Below, one piece after another: positions 10,322-20,624 of a DNA stretch of 64,000 nt. The notes under the pieces were generated by a model that did not search any database, was not told where the DNA came from, and saw only the letters and a program-made list of their open reading frames with translations. Numbering within the stretch: the first letter of the stretch is position 1; each line of letters opens with the position of its first letter. Position numbers and translations under genes: made by a program. Location: positions 9,273,223-9,337,222 of the forward strand of contig JABAKD010000007.1 of the NCBI GenBank assembly GCA_012845835.1, in the 5' to 3' direction. Source of the DNA: Undaria pinnatifida. Its lineage: Eukaryota; Sar; Phaeophyceae; Laminariales; Alariaceae.

Positions 10322-11250
10322 GTTCGGTCAGCAAGAAGAATCAACCATACCAGGATGGGCCAACGAACGTTGTTAGATTACGTTTTGTGGCCCACGTACG
10401 TTGACCATAAACGGCGAAAGTGCGATACGCCAAACGCCCACATAGCAAGAGCGTGGAATAGCATGATACATCAACTCCATGCTGCGAACGGTCTAAATTA
10501 GCCCTTTGGGGTGCATGTATGAGCAACCAACCACCAAGCAAAAGCAGAGAAGCGAACGATCCCGCTCTAGGATGCATGTACAGCGACAACCCCCCCCCCC
10601 AAAAAAAATGTCCAAGTATCCAAACATGTGGCACATTTTCAACGCCACGTCTTGTTCAAGGGCATCTCCTCAGGACCAGGCAGGTGCGGCTAGCAAGCAG
10701 AGCAAATTAGTAGCCCCGATCGATTCAACTACCAGGGAGTGATTTGGGGCCCATGTATAGCGATCACACCTCGACGAGAGTGAGACACATCAAAAGCCCA
10801 CATAGGAAAGAGCGTGCAGTGAACGGCTACAGCCCCCCCATGCTACGAACGGTCTACAGCCCCCCCATGCATGTACATGTGTAGCAACCAGCGAGCAAGC
10901 AAAAGCAGAGCAGCAGCAGCAGCAGCAGCAGCGAACGATTATATTGAACCGTTTGGAACGCATGCACAGCGACAAAACAATACAGCAGCAGCGAACGATC
11001 GTGATTGGCCATGTGGGATGCTTGTATAGCGACCAAACAAAAGCGAGTGAGATGCACAGATGGTCGTAAACATCTCTCTCTGGGACGTATACTTTACCGA
11101 CCATAAAACTATGAGTGTGCGATCTACATCAAGCGTCTAGAAAGAGCATGAAGAATCACGAGTATCCCTACATGCAACACTTGTTCGAGAGACTCCGTCC
11201 GTTCAAGGTCATTTCCTTCCAAGACCGGATAGGTGCATGGTTAGCAAGCA
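10322..11250 (+). repeat. Intronic repeat R carrying decayed copies of exon X
   Basis: Two segments, 10603-10700 and 11143-11240, align with exon X and its donor flank (TCCAAACATGTGGCACATTTT; ACACTTGTTCGAGAGACTCC; GTTCAAGGGCATCTCCTCAG), both frame-broken. Between them recurs a spacer with AGCAAGCAGAGCAGC repeats, GAACGATC, CCCTTTGGGGTGCATGTATG and GCGACCA. A CAG run lies at 10903-10932. Similar pieces occur at about 13891-14110, 17600-17670, 18625-18815, 19850-20005 and 20625-20790. Confidence 0.6.
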
Positions 11251-11554
11251 AGACGGCAGCAGAACAGTAAAACCGATTTTGACGAATCTTTTTTGGAACT
11301 GCACCGTACACAAACACGTACACAACGTAAGGACTCTAATTCCGAGCAGTTTATCCTCGAGAGGAAGGTGCGGGCCCTTGTTTCCTCTTTTTGTTTTTCG
11401 TAATCCCCTGGCGGATGGGGAAAAAAAACCAAGCTTAAGCTCACCACACTTCCACGTAATCTTCACACACGTGTTGCGTGTCAACTTAACCCAATAGTGT
11501 TCATACTCCAGAGCTAGCTGACGTATCCTTTTCAGTTCCCGTGGTAGCCTTCAA
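11251..11554. other. Unannotated stretch
   Basis: Nothing recognised apart from the trailing edge of repeat R. Confidence 0.4.
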
Positions 11555-11828
11555 GACGCGTGCGACGATAGAGGTTGGGTAAGTTTTTCTCTGAGGTCTC
11601 CTCAATTTGGGAGCTTAAGGCCTCTCCCAAAAACGGATTGGGAGAAAAAAAATCAAAAGTGCTACTTGTACACCGAAAGAAAAATCCCATGGCCTAGGTA
11701 CACGACGAGAATCATGCAAAATAATGGCCTGTTATTTATTTTTTTCCCCACGATTTCGGTCTAAGGAGCTCCATCATTCAGAAACCATCTTCGCCAAAAA
11801 AAGGTATACCTATATCGTAGCACGCGTT
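11555..11828 (+). mobile_element. M1 MITE, full length
   Basis: From GACGCGTGCGACGATAGAGG to CCTATATCGTAGCACGCGTT. Typical interior (GGGAGCTTAAGGCCTCTCCC, CCATGGCCTAGGTACACGAC). Flanks TCAA and CCAA are a 3/4-matching target duplication. Confidence 0.85.
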
Positions 11829-11854
11829 CCAAGAGCTTTGGCCCTCAGCGGCCT

Positions 11855-12010
11855 TCTGGACAAGCCATGCCGTGGCCACAGCTGTATTCGCTTCACCCCC
11901 CCCGGGTACATCCTCTTCGTTTTTATCGCGCACAGGGATTCAGCATCACCACTGTTCAGCTTTTTATGCTCGTCGAGTTTTTGCCCAAGTCACAGGTTAT
12001 AGCGCCGGCA
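11855..12010 (-). mobile_element. SINE A fragment
   Basis: GGACAAGCCATGCCGTGGCC, TTTTTATCGCGCACAGGGAT and TTTTATGCTCGTCGAGTTTT match SINE A in reverse orientation. The tRNA head is absent. Confidence 0.6.
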
Positions 12011-12193
12011 CACTCTATGGCAGAAGTCGACTTTTTTTTTTTTTTCCTAACGCGCTTCACTTGGGTACCTCCGTGCCTGGCCCAAAACAAACTAGTTTCG
12101 ACAAAAAAAATATGTGAGCTTACCCCAACGGGCCATCCGACGGCCGCCTAAGTACGGAACGGATATTATGGCGACAAAAGTGATTCGTACTCC

Positions 12194-12475
12194 GACTGAT
12201 TTTTACGATAGCCCCCTCCGCCCCGAATAACCAGTACTTTTATTTTATGACGGACGTTTCATGGCTGCTCGACACGAGGAAGGGCGCAATAACATCGTTT
12301 TTCTTGTATGCATTATTTTTTTGCTTGCAAAGGACTATTAAACGATGACGTCGGAATGGCAAGGGCCAACGTATTTAGGGACGTACGACCAAGAGCTGTG
12401 GGTGCAAAAAAAACAGATATTTCGTTTAAGAACGTTGCCCGGGGGGGCTACCCGTACAACGACTCTTCCGACAGC
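12194..12475 (+). mobile_element. M4 MITE, full length
   Basis: Begins GACTGATTTTTACGATAGCC and ends with the inverted counterpart ...CCCGTACAACGACTC. The interior markers are ACGTTTCATGGCTGCTCGAC, GACGATGACGTCGG-like sequence and a G run before the right end. Flanks CTCC/TTCC match at 3 of 4 bases. Confidence 0.75.
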
Positions 12476-12574
12476 GACGTTAGGTTTAAGGAAGCATTTT
12501 GTCTTTAATATATGTATTTTTTAGACAAAAAAAATGCTTTCCCCTATCGCCGCCCGCGTCGACCAAAAAACGAC

Positions 12575-12960
12575 ACCCGTCCTTGACGGACTGCAGAACT
12601 ATTGCCTTGACTGACGCCGGACTACTAGCGGTAAACGCGCTTGGCAGACCAAACACACCCTTGACGGACCGCTGATTTCCTTGCCTTGACTGACGTCAGA
12701 CTACTAGGGGTTATTGTTCTTGACAGGTCGAAAACACCCTTGACGGGCCGATCATTATTTTCCTTGACTGACGCCAGACTACTAGGGGTACTAGGGGTTA
12801 ACGTTCTTGACAGACCGAAAATTGGCTTTGACGGACCGCAAAAAAAGTGCCTTGACTGACACCAGACTACTATTATTAGGGGTTAGTGTTCTTAACAGGC
12901 CGCAGTTTTTGCCTTGGCGGAACCAAACACGTGCATCGACAGGGGTAGCACTTTTCGGCT
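12575..12960. repeat. Tandem repeat, 78-88 bp unit, about four units
   Basis: CCTTGACTGACGCCAGACTA-type cores start at 12605, 12684, 12762 and 12850, followed by GGGGTTAACGTTCTTGACAG and CTTGACGGACCGC-like sequence. Confidence 0.85.
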
Positions 12961-13045
12961 GAGGCGTTTTTTCTAAATGGCGGGGCTCCTTAGCCCAAAA
13001 ACAGTTGAAAGAACGTTCAACTTTTTCTTTTCGCGCATTTGTTTT
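12948..13045 (-). mobile_element. M1 MITE fragment
   Basis: CACTTTTCGGCTGAGGCGTT, GGCGGGGCTCCTTAGCCCAA is the left part of a reverse M1. The outer terminal repeat is missing. Confidence 0.5.
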
Positions 13046-13185
13046 TATCGTTTTATCGCCTAGGCGATGGGGTCGTTGGTCGGCTGGTGCTTTTCGTTGG
13101 CGTGAGAGGTAGAGCTCCAAGAACCTGGCAGGCGAAGAAAACGGTAAACCTTTTTTTGGCGTGTACCATGCGTCGCTAAAATAGA

Positions 13186-13413
13186 AGTCGGCGGTTTGAC
13201 CTCTTGACTGACCGCCCCCCTTCACTATGAACAGCTGTGTTCTGCGAAAAAGAAGCCTTGACGCGTCCGAAATGACTGCTCATCTAGCACGTTTTTCTAG
13301 AAGACAGTGGTTTGACCTCTTGACTGACCGCCCCCCTTCACTAAAAAACAGCATAGTTCTGCGAAAAGAGGCCTTGACGCGTCCAAGCTGACCGCTCATC
13401 TAGCATGTTTGCC
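13186..13413. repeat. Two-copy tandem repeat, 116-bp period
   Basis: GGTTTGACCTCTTGACTGAC starts at 13193 and 13309. Each copy continues with CCGCCCCCCTTCACT, GTTCTGCGAAAA, CCTTGACGCGTCC and GCTCATCTAGCA. Confidence 0.85.
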
Positions 13414-13890
13414 TCCCCCGCTGCCGCTTAACATGTTTCCTGATTTTGTTGGCTGGCGGTGACGGCAGACTGTCATCATCATTATTGTTATTTGTAGTAC
13501 AGTGCAGTTAATGTGAAGGCAACAAACAGTACCCAACTCACGCGAGTGGGGTATCTGATTGCCCCCTGCCTTCTCCTCAACCCCTAAAGGCTTGTAACCA
13601 ACCCTCTTTCCCTTTTTTTTGTTTGTTTTGGGGCGTCAACACTGTGTTGCTGCAAAATGCTCGAATCCCCGATCGACACATTCATAGCCCCACGATGCAA
13701 CGCCCAAATTTTTAGCAATTCACAACAAATTTGCAAGACATCCGTGTTTTTTTTTCTGACGTCGAAGCAGACGATATCAAGCGTCTGTGAAGAGATTGAA
13801 GCGGTGTGCAGTACGAGTCACCCAGAAAAGGGGGTGGCGTGCCAGATCAAGAGAACTCGCCTTGCTTGGGGGAAGCCGCCTTTGGTCATT
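13414..13890. other. Unannotated stretch
   Basis: A short plus-strand frame (13657-13902) lacks recognisable features. Nothing else was seen. Confidence 0.4.
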
Positions 13891-14195
13891 CCAGGTGCCT
13901 GAGTGCAGTTCTCAAGTCGCGTCAAGCGATTTTTGACCGCCTTATTTCGGGATACACCGCCTTATACAGGGATACCGTCTTCTGGGAGGACCTCCACTGC
14001 ATGATCACATTGGTATCATTATGCTGCGAAGGATTTAGTTAGAGTCCTTGGGGGCGCATCGTGTAGCGACCAGTCAGCCAGTAGACAGCGCGCGCGAGTT
14101 ACGGGACTCAAAGATTCCTGTGTCGAAGCTTTGCTTCTCTATAAAAATGTGCATCAGCGCTGCTCTGTGTGCTGTTATTGCTGTTGGCAATAGTA
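13891..14195. repeat. Repeat R fragment
   Basis: TGCTGCGAAGGATTTAGTTA, GTCCTTGGGGGCGCATCGTG and TAGCGACCAGTCAGCC resemble the spacer of repeat R. Confidence 0.4.
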
Positions 14196-14465
14196 GGGTC
14201 ATCCCACCGTATGGCTGTAGCGGACGTTTCCTGGGCTCCTACCGCGAGGAGCTCAAATGTATCACCCGACAAATGACTGTCGAAGGCTTTCGCTCGCGCC
14301 ATCCGACCAACACTTCCCTGCGTTAGTCCTGCTTAAGGCAACGATTGCACCCGAACACGTATCACAATACCCAGTGTAGTTCCTCGCTTGGGGACCTCAA
14401 CCGGCCAGGTATACCTTTTTTTGGCTAAACACATCCAACCCCTACTCGTACCGTGGATTACGTTT
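14196..14465 (+). mobile_element. M3 MITE, nearly full length
   Basis: Begins GGGTCATCCCACCGTATGGC. Both palindromic segments are present (CTCCTACCGCGAGGAGCTC; CTCGCTTGGGGACCTC). The right end, CTACTCGTACCGTGGATTAC, is frayed. No clear target duplication. Confidence 0.65.
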
Positions 14466-14993
14466 TGAGCTAAACATATTCCCTGAATGCCGGGGGTTCC
14501 TCAACCCAAGATGGTCGTGGAATGCCAGTTTTTGTTTTACGAAATGTTATTCCTCAGCCGTTTTGGGCCCCATGTACAGCGAAAAACGCAAAGCATTAGC
14601 GCCTTCTTGCATCATGGTGCAAGCATTCGACACGCGGAAGACAGTCCAAGCTGTGCGCGTGGTCTCACAGGTACTGCCGAAGTGGTTGCTCCAGCTAGTA
14701 CCCCCACCATCGACTACACGTTACCAGCTGCTACCCGCACGACTTGCGGTTTCCGTCGTTGTGTGGGCGTTGTTGTTGCAGCCATTGTCACGGCATCGTC
14801 GACTACGACAAGGTACCTCGCATCGGAGTTCGACAGCGACAACCGTCGTCAACCAGACTACCGCAGCAGCCCAGGTCGCTTGGTGTGAAGGATGCTGTAG
14901 TCGTCAATATATATTTTTTCCCCGTCAAATTTTTCCCTCTGAAGCCCCCCCCAAAAGGTTTTGCATAGTTGCTCATGGGGGAGTGTTCGCCGG
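14466..14993. other. Unannotated stretch
   Basis: Contains a short repeat-R-like segment near 14560 (GGGCCCCATGTACAGCGAAA). Long frames are present but carry no recognised motif. Confidence 0.35.
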
Positions 14994-15253
14994 GAGTCGT
15001 TCTACGGCATCCCCCCCAACTTTTCTTTAAGGAAATTGCCGGTTTCAAAACCAGCGCTCTCCCGGTCGTGTCTCCGGAAATACGGTGTTCCTCGACACCC
15101 TCCCCGACGTCATCGATCGATAGACATTTTGAGCACAAGAAAATGTATGGATACCTTTTTTTTCAATAGTATCCCCCCTTGCGTCGAGCAACTATGAAAC
15201 GTTGGTGACAGAAAATCGCTGGGTTTGGGGGGGGGGCTATCGTAGAATCAGGC
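14994..15253 (-). mobile_element. M4 MITE, reverse orientation
   Basis: From GAGTCGTTCTACGGCATCCC to GGGGCTATCGTAGAATCAGG, with the reverse interior (TTTAAGGAAATTGCCGGTTT, CCCCGACGTCATCGATCGAT, CGAGCAACTATGAAACGTTG). Confidence 0.75.
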
Positions 15254-15327
15254 CCTCCGGGGGGTTTGCAATTCTATTTTTTATTGTTTTTTTTCAAGCA
15301 ATCGGTTTGTCGGGTGCGCCCGCCTTC

Positions 15328-15933
15328 GAGCCATCCCACACGGTAGTAGGAGTGCAGCATATTCTAAGAAATTTCTGAGCTCCTAACATGAGGAGCTGTA
15401 GGGGTGCAGCACATTCTAAGAAATTTCCGAGCTCCTAACATGAGGAGCTGTAGGGGTGCAGCACATTCTAAGAAATTTCTGAGCTCCTAACATGAGGAGC
15501 TGCAGGGGTGCAGCATATTCTAAGAAATTTCTGAGCTCCTAACATGAGGGTATCTCGATATCTCACCTCGGAGCACGATCTCGGAGGCATTGGACATTCC
15601 ATCGCGCAATCCGACCAGCTATTAATATAACAAAATGCAAACTATCACGACCATTCACGTCTCCAGCGCGCACGCTCGCATCAAAAACGTTATTTCCTTT
15701 GTTCTTTTTCCGGAAAAAAAGCGGAGATATGGAAGTCGGTGGGATTCGAACCCCACGACGTATCTTGCGTTGGTTATATAGCACTACCCACTGAGCCACG
15801 TAGCCACGTAGTCATACTTCGTATACTCATCGAAGTGTCAGAATAATCTGTAGTTGCTCACTTCAGGCGCTCGACCGGCCACGTATGCCATTTTTTTGGA
15901 TCAAAAAGTATAGCCCCTATCGCGGGATGCCTC
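15328..15933 (+). mobile_element. M3 MITE with internal 52-bp expansion and a SINE insertion
   Basis: Begins GAGCCATCCCACACGGTAGT and ends CCCCTATCGCGGGATGCCTC. The segment GTGCAGCACATTCTAAGAAA...CATGAGGAGCTGTAGGG, single in other M3 copies, is repeated at 15352, 15404, 15456 and 15508 (period 52). A tRNA-derived sequence lies near 15610-15835. Confidence 0.7.
15640..15835 (-). mobile_element. tRNA-derived SINE D (minus strand)
   Basis: The minus strand from 15805 reads GGCTACGTGGCTCAGTGGGT (A box) and has GGGTTCGAATCCCAC (B box, good T stem) at ~15735. The acceptor ends (GGCTACG versus CGACTTCC) do not pair and the anticodon arm is broken, so this is SINE-like rather than a functional tRNA. 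Confidence 0.55.
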
Positions 15934-16140
15934 CACAGTTAGAACTCCCCAAGCGACGAGGAACCTCAGAAAATATGCGGTGCATCCCTTCCGCAGCATT
16001 TTTGAGGCGTTTTTTCCGCCTACAGCGGTATCGCTCTCCCTCGCGTAAGAAACCTGAAAACTCGGCTCTGTTAGGCCAACACAGTTGTTTTGGCCGAGCC
16101 AGAACGCACACTTTCCTTATTTTTGAAGTTAATCATTTTC

Positions 16141-16448
16141 GACTTATTCTACGATAGCCTTCCCCCGCCCTCCCAAAACAAAAAGCCAGCCATTTTCTTT
16201 AACGAACGTTTCATGGCTGCTCGACCCGAGGAAGGATCCCCTGAAAATTATCGTCTTTTCCCCATCCGCCGGAGGATGAAAAAGAAAAAAAATCTCCATC
16301 CTTTTTCTTGTTTGCAAAGGACTATCAAAGTATGGCGTCGGGGTGGCAAGGGGAACCGTACCTCAAGAGATACGGCCGGGAGCTGGCTTTAGAACCGGCG
16401 ATTTCGTCAAAGAAAAGTTGGGGGCCCGGGGTTACCGTTGAACGACTC
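16141..16448 (+). mobile_element. M4 MITE, TSD TTTC
   Basis: From GACTTATTCTACGATAGCCT to ...TTACCGTTGAACGACTC. The flanks 16137-16140 and 16449-16452 are both TTTC. The interior has ACGTTTCATGGCTGCTCGAC, GAGATACGGCCGGGAGCTGG and GGCGATTTCGTCAAAGAAAA. Confidence 0.9.
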
Positions 16449-17168
16449 TTTCCTCGCCGAGAATACCAGCTTCTTGGTGGACCCGACGTCCTGGGTCCGG
16501 CCACCCAGGGCACCGGGGGTAGTTTCATAAATGCTAAGCCGCGCGCAGGTTACATGCTTTCTCTTTTGTTTTGGATAATTCTGGGCTAGGTTTCTTAAAG
16601 AATGTTTTTTCTTACGAGGGGGTCGAATCTGTACTATGAGAAAGAAAACGACCGCGAAGCCCCGATGACCAAACAGATAGCCTAGGCGATGAACGAAAAG
16701 TATTGTACAACACTCGTAGCGTTCCGACGATATTAGGGTGTTTGCGATTTCTAAGCCCGGGTCTTTGCGATTTCCGAACCCGGGTCTTTGCGATTTCCGA
16801 CCTCTGTTGGGTTGTAGTATTGAAACCACAGAATGCCATATAACCCGAGGTCAACAAACCCGCGGGAAAAAAAGTGGTTAGGCAAAAAAACAAAAACGCA
16901 TAAGGAAAACGTGCTACTGCCCAAAATATTTCGCTGTTTTTTTGGTGGGGGTGGGTTTCCCCTTTGGTCGAGGCATTTGACGCTTTCATTAATGCTATTG
17001 TAAGTTGTTTACCCCGATTCCCACCTAGCCGAAATTGCCACATCGTAAAACACCCTATTAGGCAGCTCCTTGGATTGGAGAGTCCCGCCTGTTAGGGATA
17101 TTTTTGACCGCAAAGTGCCACCCCTTATCGCAGCACGCGTCAGCGAACGGCCTTGAACGGTTGTAGCA
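16449..17168. other. Unannotated stretch with a 22-bp triplicate
   Basis: TTTGCGATTTCCGACCCGGGTC-like units repeat three times at about 16740-16805. An M1 end fragment (CCACCCCTTATCGCAGCACG) lies near 17118-17143. No gene was seen. Confidence 0.5.
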
Positions 17169-17537
17169 GACTGATTCTACGATAGCCCCTTCCCAAGGTG
17201 CTCCATCTCGAAAGGGATGCGTGGTCGATGGTCAAATGACTAAGGCAAGCAACAAATGAGTACGCCCCCCCTTAACATGCCCCCCCCCCCCCCCAAAGAC
17301 CAGAGATCCTCTTTGCAAAAAAACGGTTTCAAATGTGGCTGCTCGCCATGAGGAAGGATGCTATAAAAAAACATCCTCGTGTATGTTCTTGTTTGCAAAA
17401 GGCCCGTCGAACGATGACGTCGGGGAGGGTGTTAAGGGGCATCGTATTTCAGGAGATACGGCCGGGTGCTGGTTTCAAAACCAGCGATTTCGTTAAAGAA
17501 ACGTCCGGGGGGGGGGGGGGCTACCGTAGAACGACTC
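17169..17537 (+). mobile_element. M4 MITE with ~100 bp internal insertion
   Basis: From GACTGATTCTACGATAGCCC to CTACCGTAGAACGACTC. An unrelated segment (~17205-17295) follows the left end. The remainder is typical M4 (CGATGACGTCGGGGAGGGTG, GATACGGCCGGGTGCTGGTT). Flanks AGCA/AGAA. Confidence 0.75.
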
Positions 17538-17689
17538 AGAACCGCAGTCCCGACATGGTGACAAAGCGTTTGGCGCTAGAATAGGAATTTTTTTGGGAGG
17601 TGGAAGAAGGGTTAATGGACCACCTCTTCGTGGGGACGCATGTAGGGCGATCAGAAACCAGATATTGTGATAGATGATAAGAAACTTGC

Positions 17690-17961
17690 GACGCGTGCTA
17701 CGATAGAGGGTGCACCAGATTTTTTGCTGAGGCGTTCCTCAGTTTCGGAGCCTAACACCTCTCCCAAAACTGATTCGGAGAAAAGTATAACTGTTACGGG
17801 ATAAAATATCCCATAGCCTAGATACACAACACGAGAGTCATGCGCAAAAAATGGCCTATTTTTTATTTGTTTTCCGACGATAGTATTAGTAGGTTAAGGA
17901 GCCCCGTCGTTCAGAAACCATTTTCGCCAAAAAAAGGTATACCTCTATCGTAGGAAGCGTG
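17690..17961 (+). mobile_element. M1 MITE, TSD TTGC
   Basis: From GACGCGTGCTACGATAGAGG to CCTCTATCGTAGGAAGCGTG. TTGC lies at 17686-17689 and again at 17962-17965. Confidence 0.9.
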
Positions 17962-18048
17962 TTGCAAGGACAGATGTACAGCGTGTTGGTTTCTGAAAGT
18001 ATGTGTTTTTTTTGTACTTGAGGGGAGCTCTATGCTTCCCAAGGCCAT

Positions 18049-18087
18049 ACCTGTTGTTGTTGTTTGTTGTTGTTGTTGTCGTTGTGG

Positions 18088-18118
<31 letters not shown>

Positions 18119-18142
18119 CGTGGTTGTTGTTGTTGTTTTCAA
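18049..18142. repeat. TTG/TGT trinucleotide run
   Basis: Mostly TTG with a few TCG and TGG. It may be the reverse of an AAC tail like the one that ends the LINE at 60052, but no LINE sequence adjoins it. Confidence 0.85.
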
Positions 18143-18255
18143 CGATCAAACAGAAAGAGCACCACGACGAACAACCCCATGGCCTAGACATGCGTAGAGA
18201 TCATTTACAACGCAAAACGAATCGCGATATACACATTCCGACGGCTCTGGGCCAA

Positions 18256-18518
18256 AGCTGATTCTACGACAGCTCCAACCCCCAAAACCGGCGATTTCAT
18301 TTAACGAACGTTTCTTGGCTGCTCGACATGATGAGGAAGGGTGCTGCGAAAAGCAATATCTCCATAAGTGTTCTTTTTTGCAGAAGGGCTATCGAACGAT
18401 GACGTCGGGATGGCAAGGCCAGCACCTTATTCAGGAGATACGGTCGGGAACTGGTTTACAACCCGGCGATTTCTTTAGAGAAAAGTTGGGGGGGGGGGGC
18501 TACACCGTGGAACGACTC
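18256..18518 (+). mobile_element. M4 MITE, full length
   Basis: From AGCTGATTCTACGACAGCTC to CACCGTGGAACGACTC. Flanks CCAA/TCAA match at 3 of 4 bases. Confidence 0.8.
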
Positions 18519-18544
18519 TCAAGGAGCGTTATTGTTTAGATACA

Positions 18545-18592
18545 TTTTTTTAGCGAAAACGTGCTAACCTCTCCATCGTAGCACGCGTCATG
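18545..18592 (+). mobile_element. M1 right-end fragment
   Basis: AAACGTGCTAACCTCTCCATCGTAGCACGCGTC-like end only. The rest of the element is absent. Confidence 0.6.
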
Positions 18593-18624
18593 TTTCAAGT
18601 ATCCTGCCGAGACACACGTCTATG

Positions 18625-18815
18625 TGGCGACAAAAAAAAGAGACGGATGCGAATGTGCGATATATCAAAGCGTCTACGGTAGGGTTAGCGTGCAGAAGTC
18701 CAAGCATCCGAACATTGGGCCCTTTTTTTGGAGACGCCGGGTCCGTTCGAGGACATCTCCTTAACACCGGAAAGTTGCCTTTGGGCAAACAGAGGGCTCT
18801 AGGCTACAGCAGCGG
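18625..18815 (+). repeat. Repeat R copy with decayed exon X
   Basis: TCCAAGCATCCGAACATTGG, GACGCCGGGTCCGTTCGAGG and ACATCTCCTTAACACCGGAA align with exon X. The frame partly survives (GHLLNTGK compared with EHLLKTGQ). Confidence 0.5.
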
Positions 18816-18817
18816 GG

Positions 18818-19084
18818 GACGCGTGCTACGATAGAGGTGCACCACTTTTTTTCTTAATACTTCCCCTCAATTTGGCAGCTCAAGACCTCTCCCAAAAAAA
18901 CGATTCGGAGATAAAGAAACCTGCTACCGGATGAGAAAGCCCCATGGCCTAGATACACGACGAGAACCATCATGGAAAAGTAAATGGCGTTTTTTTTCCC
19001 GACGATTTTGGGCTAAGAAGCTTCATATCATTCAGAAACCGTTAAAGCCAAGAAAAGGTATATACCTCTATCGTAGCACGCGTC
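18818..19084 (+). mobile_element. M1 MITE, TSD GGGG
   Basis: From GACGCGTGCTACGATAGAGG to CCTCTATCGTAGCACGCGTC, with GGGG on both sides (18814-18817, 19085-19088). Confidence 0.9.
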
Positions 19085-19102
19085 GGGGGCACCCCCATTT
19101 TC

Positions 19103-19558
19103 ATCCCCCGGTTTTGAGCCACTCTCACGAACGCCTCTCGTATCTCACACGCACAACAAAAAGTGCTGCAAATTATACGGGACTTTTTTTTCCGCGCAGT
19201 GCATATCTTACAGTTCGATCGTAGCGCAAAAATCCACACAGCACCAAAGGAACAGGGGTGTCACTCGCGCGAAGTGACACCGGAGCAAATTATCTATTCC
19301 GGACGATTTTGGGTTAAGAAGCTCCCCGTCGTTCAGAAGCCATTCTTGCCAAAACAGGGTATACCTCTATCGTAGCAAGCGTCGGTTTCGAGCAACTCTC
19401 ACGTACGACTCTGTACCTCACACGCACAAAAAAAGAGTGCTTTTAAATTGTATGGGACTTTTTTTTCGCGCAGTGCGTATATTACCGTTCGATCGCAGCG
19501 CAAAGCCCACACAGCACCAAAGGAAAAGGGGTGTCACTCGCGCGCGTGACACCCGAGC
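19103..19558. repeat. Direct duplication of ~175 bp around an M1 fragment
   Basis: 19103-19277 and 19384-19558 share GAGCAACTCTCACG, TACCTCACACGCACAA, CGCGCAGTGCGTATATTACC, ACACAGCACCAAAGGAA and a GTGTCACTCGCGCG palindrome like that of M2. Between them, ~19278-19383 is the right part of M1 ending CCTCTATCGTAGCAAGCGTC. Confidence 0.75.
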
Positions 19559-19566
19559 CGCTGCGA

Positions 19567-19820
19567 GAGTGGTTTTACAACAATAGCCCCCCCCCAAGAC
19601 CAGTGATTTTCTTCAACAAACGTTTCGTGGCTGGTCGACACGAGGAAAGGTTCTGCTTAACAAAAAGTCTCAGTATATTTTCTTGTTCCCAAAGGGCTAT
19701 CGAATGGTGACGTCGGGGCGGCAAGGGGCACCGTTTTTGAGGAGATACGGCCGCGAGCTGGTTTCAAAATCGGCGATTTCGTTAAAGAATAGATGGGGGC
19801 GGGCTACCGTAGGACGACTC
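19567..19820 (+). mobile_element. M4 MITE, full length
   Basis: From GAGTGGTTTTACAACAATAG to CTACCGTAGGACGACTC, with the usual interior. Flanks do not match. Confidence 0.75.
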
Positions 19821-19849
19821 AAAAGAAGGTCTCTAATAAAGGGACCCAC

Positions 19850-20005
19850 CCCCCTACAGCAGGTAGCAGCAGCAGCAGCAGCAGTAGCAGCAGCAGCGGC
19901 AGCGAATATTCTTGATTAGCCTTTTCAGGACCCAGCAGGGACAGCGACGAGTGAGTACGACATATCAACCGCCTATTAACAGAGAGCACCGTACCGTAGG
20001 GAAGC
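19850..20005 (+). repeat. Repeat R copy with CAG run
   Basis: CAGCAGCAGCAGCAGTAGCAG-type run, then GCGAATATTCTTGATTAGCC, GACAGCGACGAGTGAGTACG and ATATCAACCGCCTA, as in the repeat-R spacer. Confidence 0.55.
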
Positions 20006-20280
20006 GTTCTACAAGATAGAGGCACCACCTTTGAGGTGTTTTTTTTTGCTGAAATGATCGGGGTCCTACCTCCACCATAAAACCATCAGAATTTTCATTC
20101 CTTGTTTTTGCAAACTGGTTCCTGTTTTGTATACCTGGGCCACAGGCTTTTGTTTAAAAATCGGATTTTCCTGTTTCAGTTTATCGCTGAGAAAATGAGC
20201 TTTTGGGTTTAAGGTATAGAGCAGCTCCACATATTGAGGAGTTCCAGAAGAAGAGGCGCACTCCTACCGAATCATGTGTC
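20006..20280 (-). mobile_element. M1 MITE, old diverged copy
   Basis: Begins GCGTTCTACAAGATAGAGGC. ATCAGTTTTTGGG-like and GCACTCCTACCGAATCATGT ends are still recognisable, but many substitutions have accumulated. Confidence 0.5.
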
Positions 20281-20337
20281 TCAGCAGGTATAGCGACCAT
20301 GAAACGACGAGTAAGTGAGGCATATCTACCGTGTACG

Positions 20338-20590
20338 GAGTCGTCTTCCCGCCAGTGATGCAGAGGAAGTTTCTGAGCTCCTATCACGCGAGGAGCTCAA
20401 TATATCAACCGACACACGACTTCGAAGGCTTTCTTTGGCGCAATCCGACCAACACATCTATCATGTGCTAGCCCTAACACGAGCACATTCATAAATTTAT
20501 CAGACTAACCGGCAGTTTCTCACTTGAGGGGAGCTGAACCAGCCAGAAACGTTTGGCCTAAAATTTGCAGCATCTACCATGGGGTGACTC
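20338..20590 (+). mobile_element. M3 MITE, full length
   Basis: From GAGTCGTCTTCCCGCCAGTG to CTACCATGGGGTGACTC. Internal palindrome GAGCTCCTATCACGCGAGGA. Flanks TACG/TACT match at 3 of 4 bases. Confidence 0.75.
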
Positions 20591-20624
20591 TACTGCACTG
20601 TAGGAGAGGAAGATAGTGTAGCAG

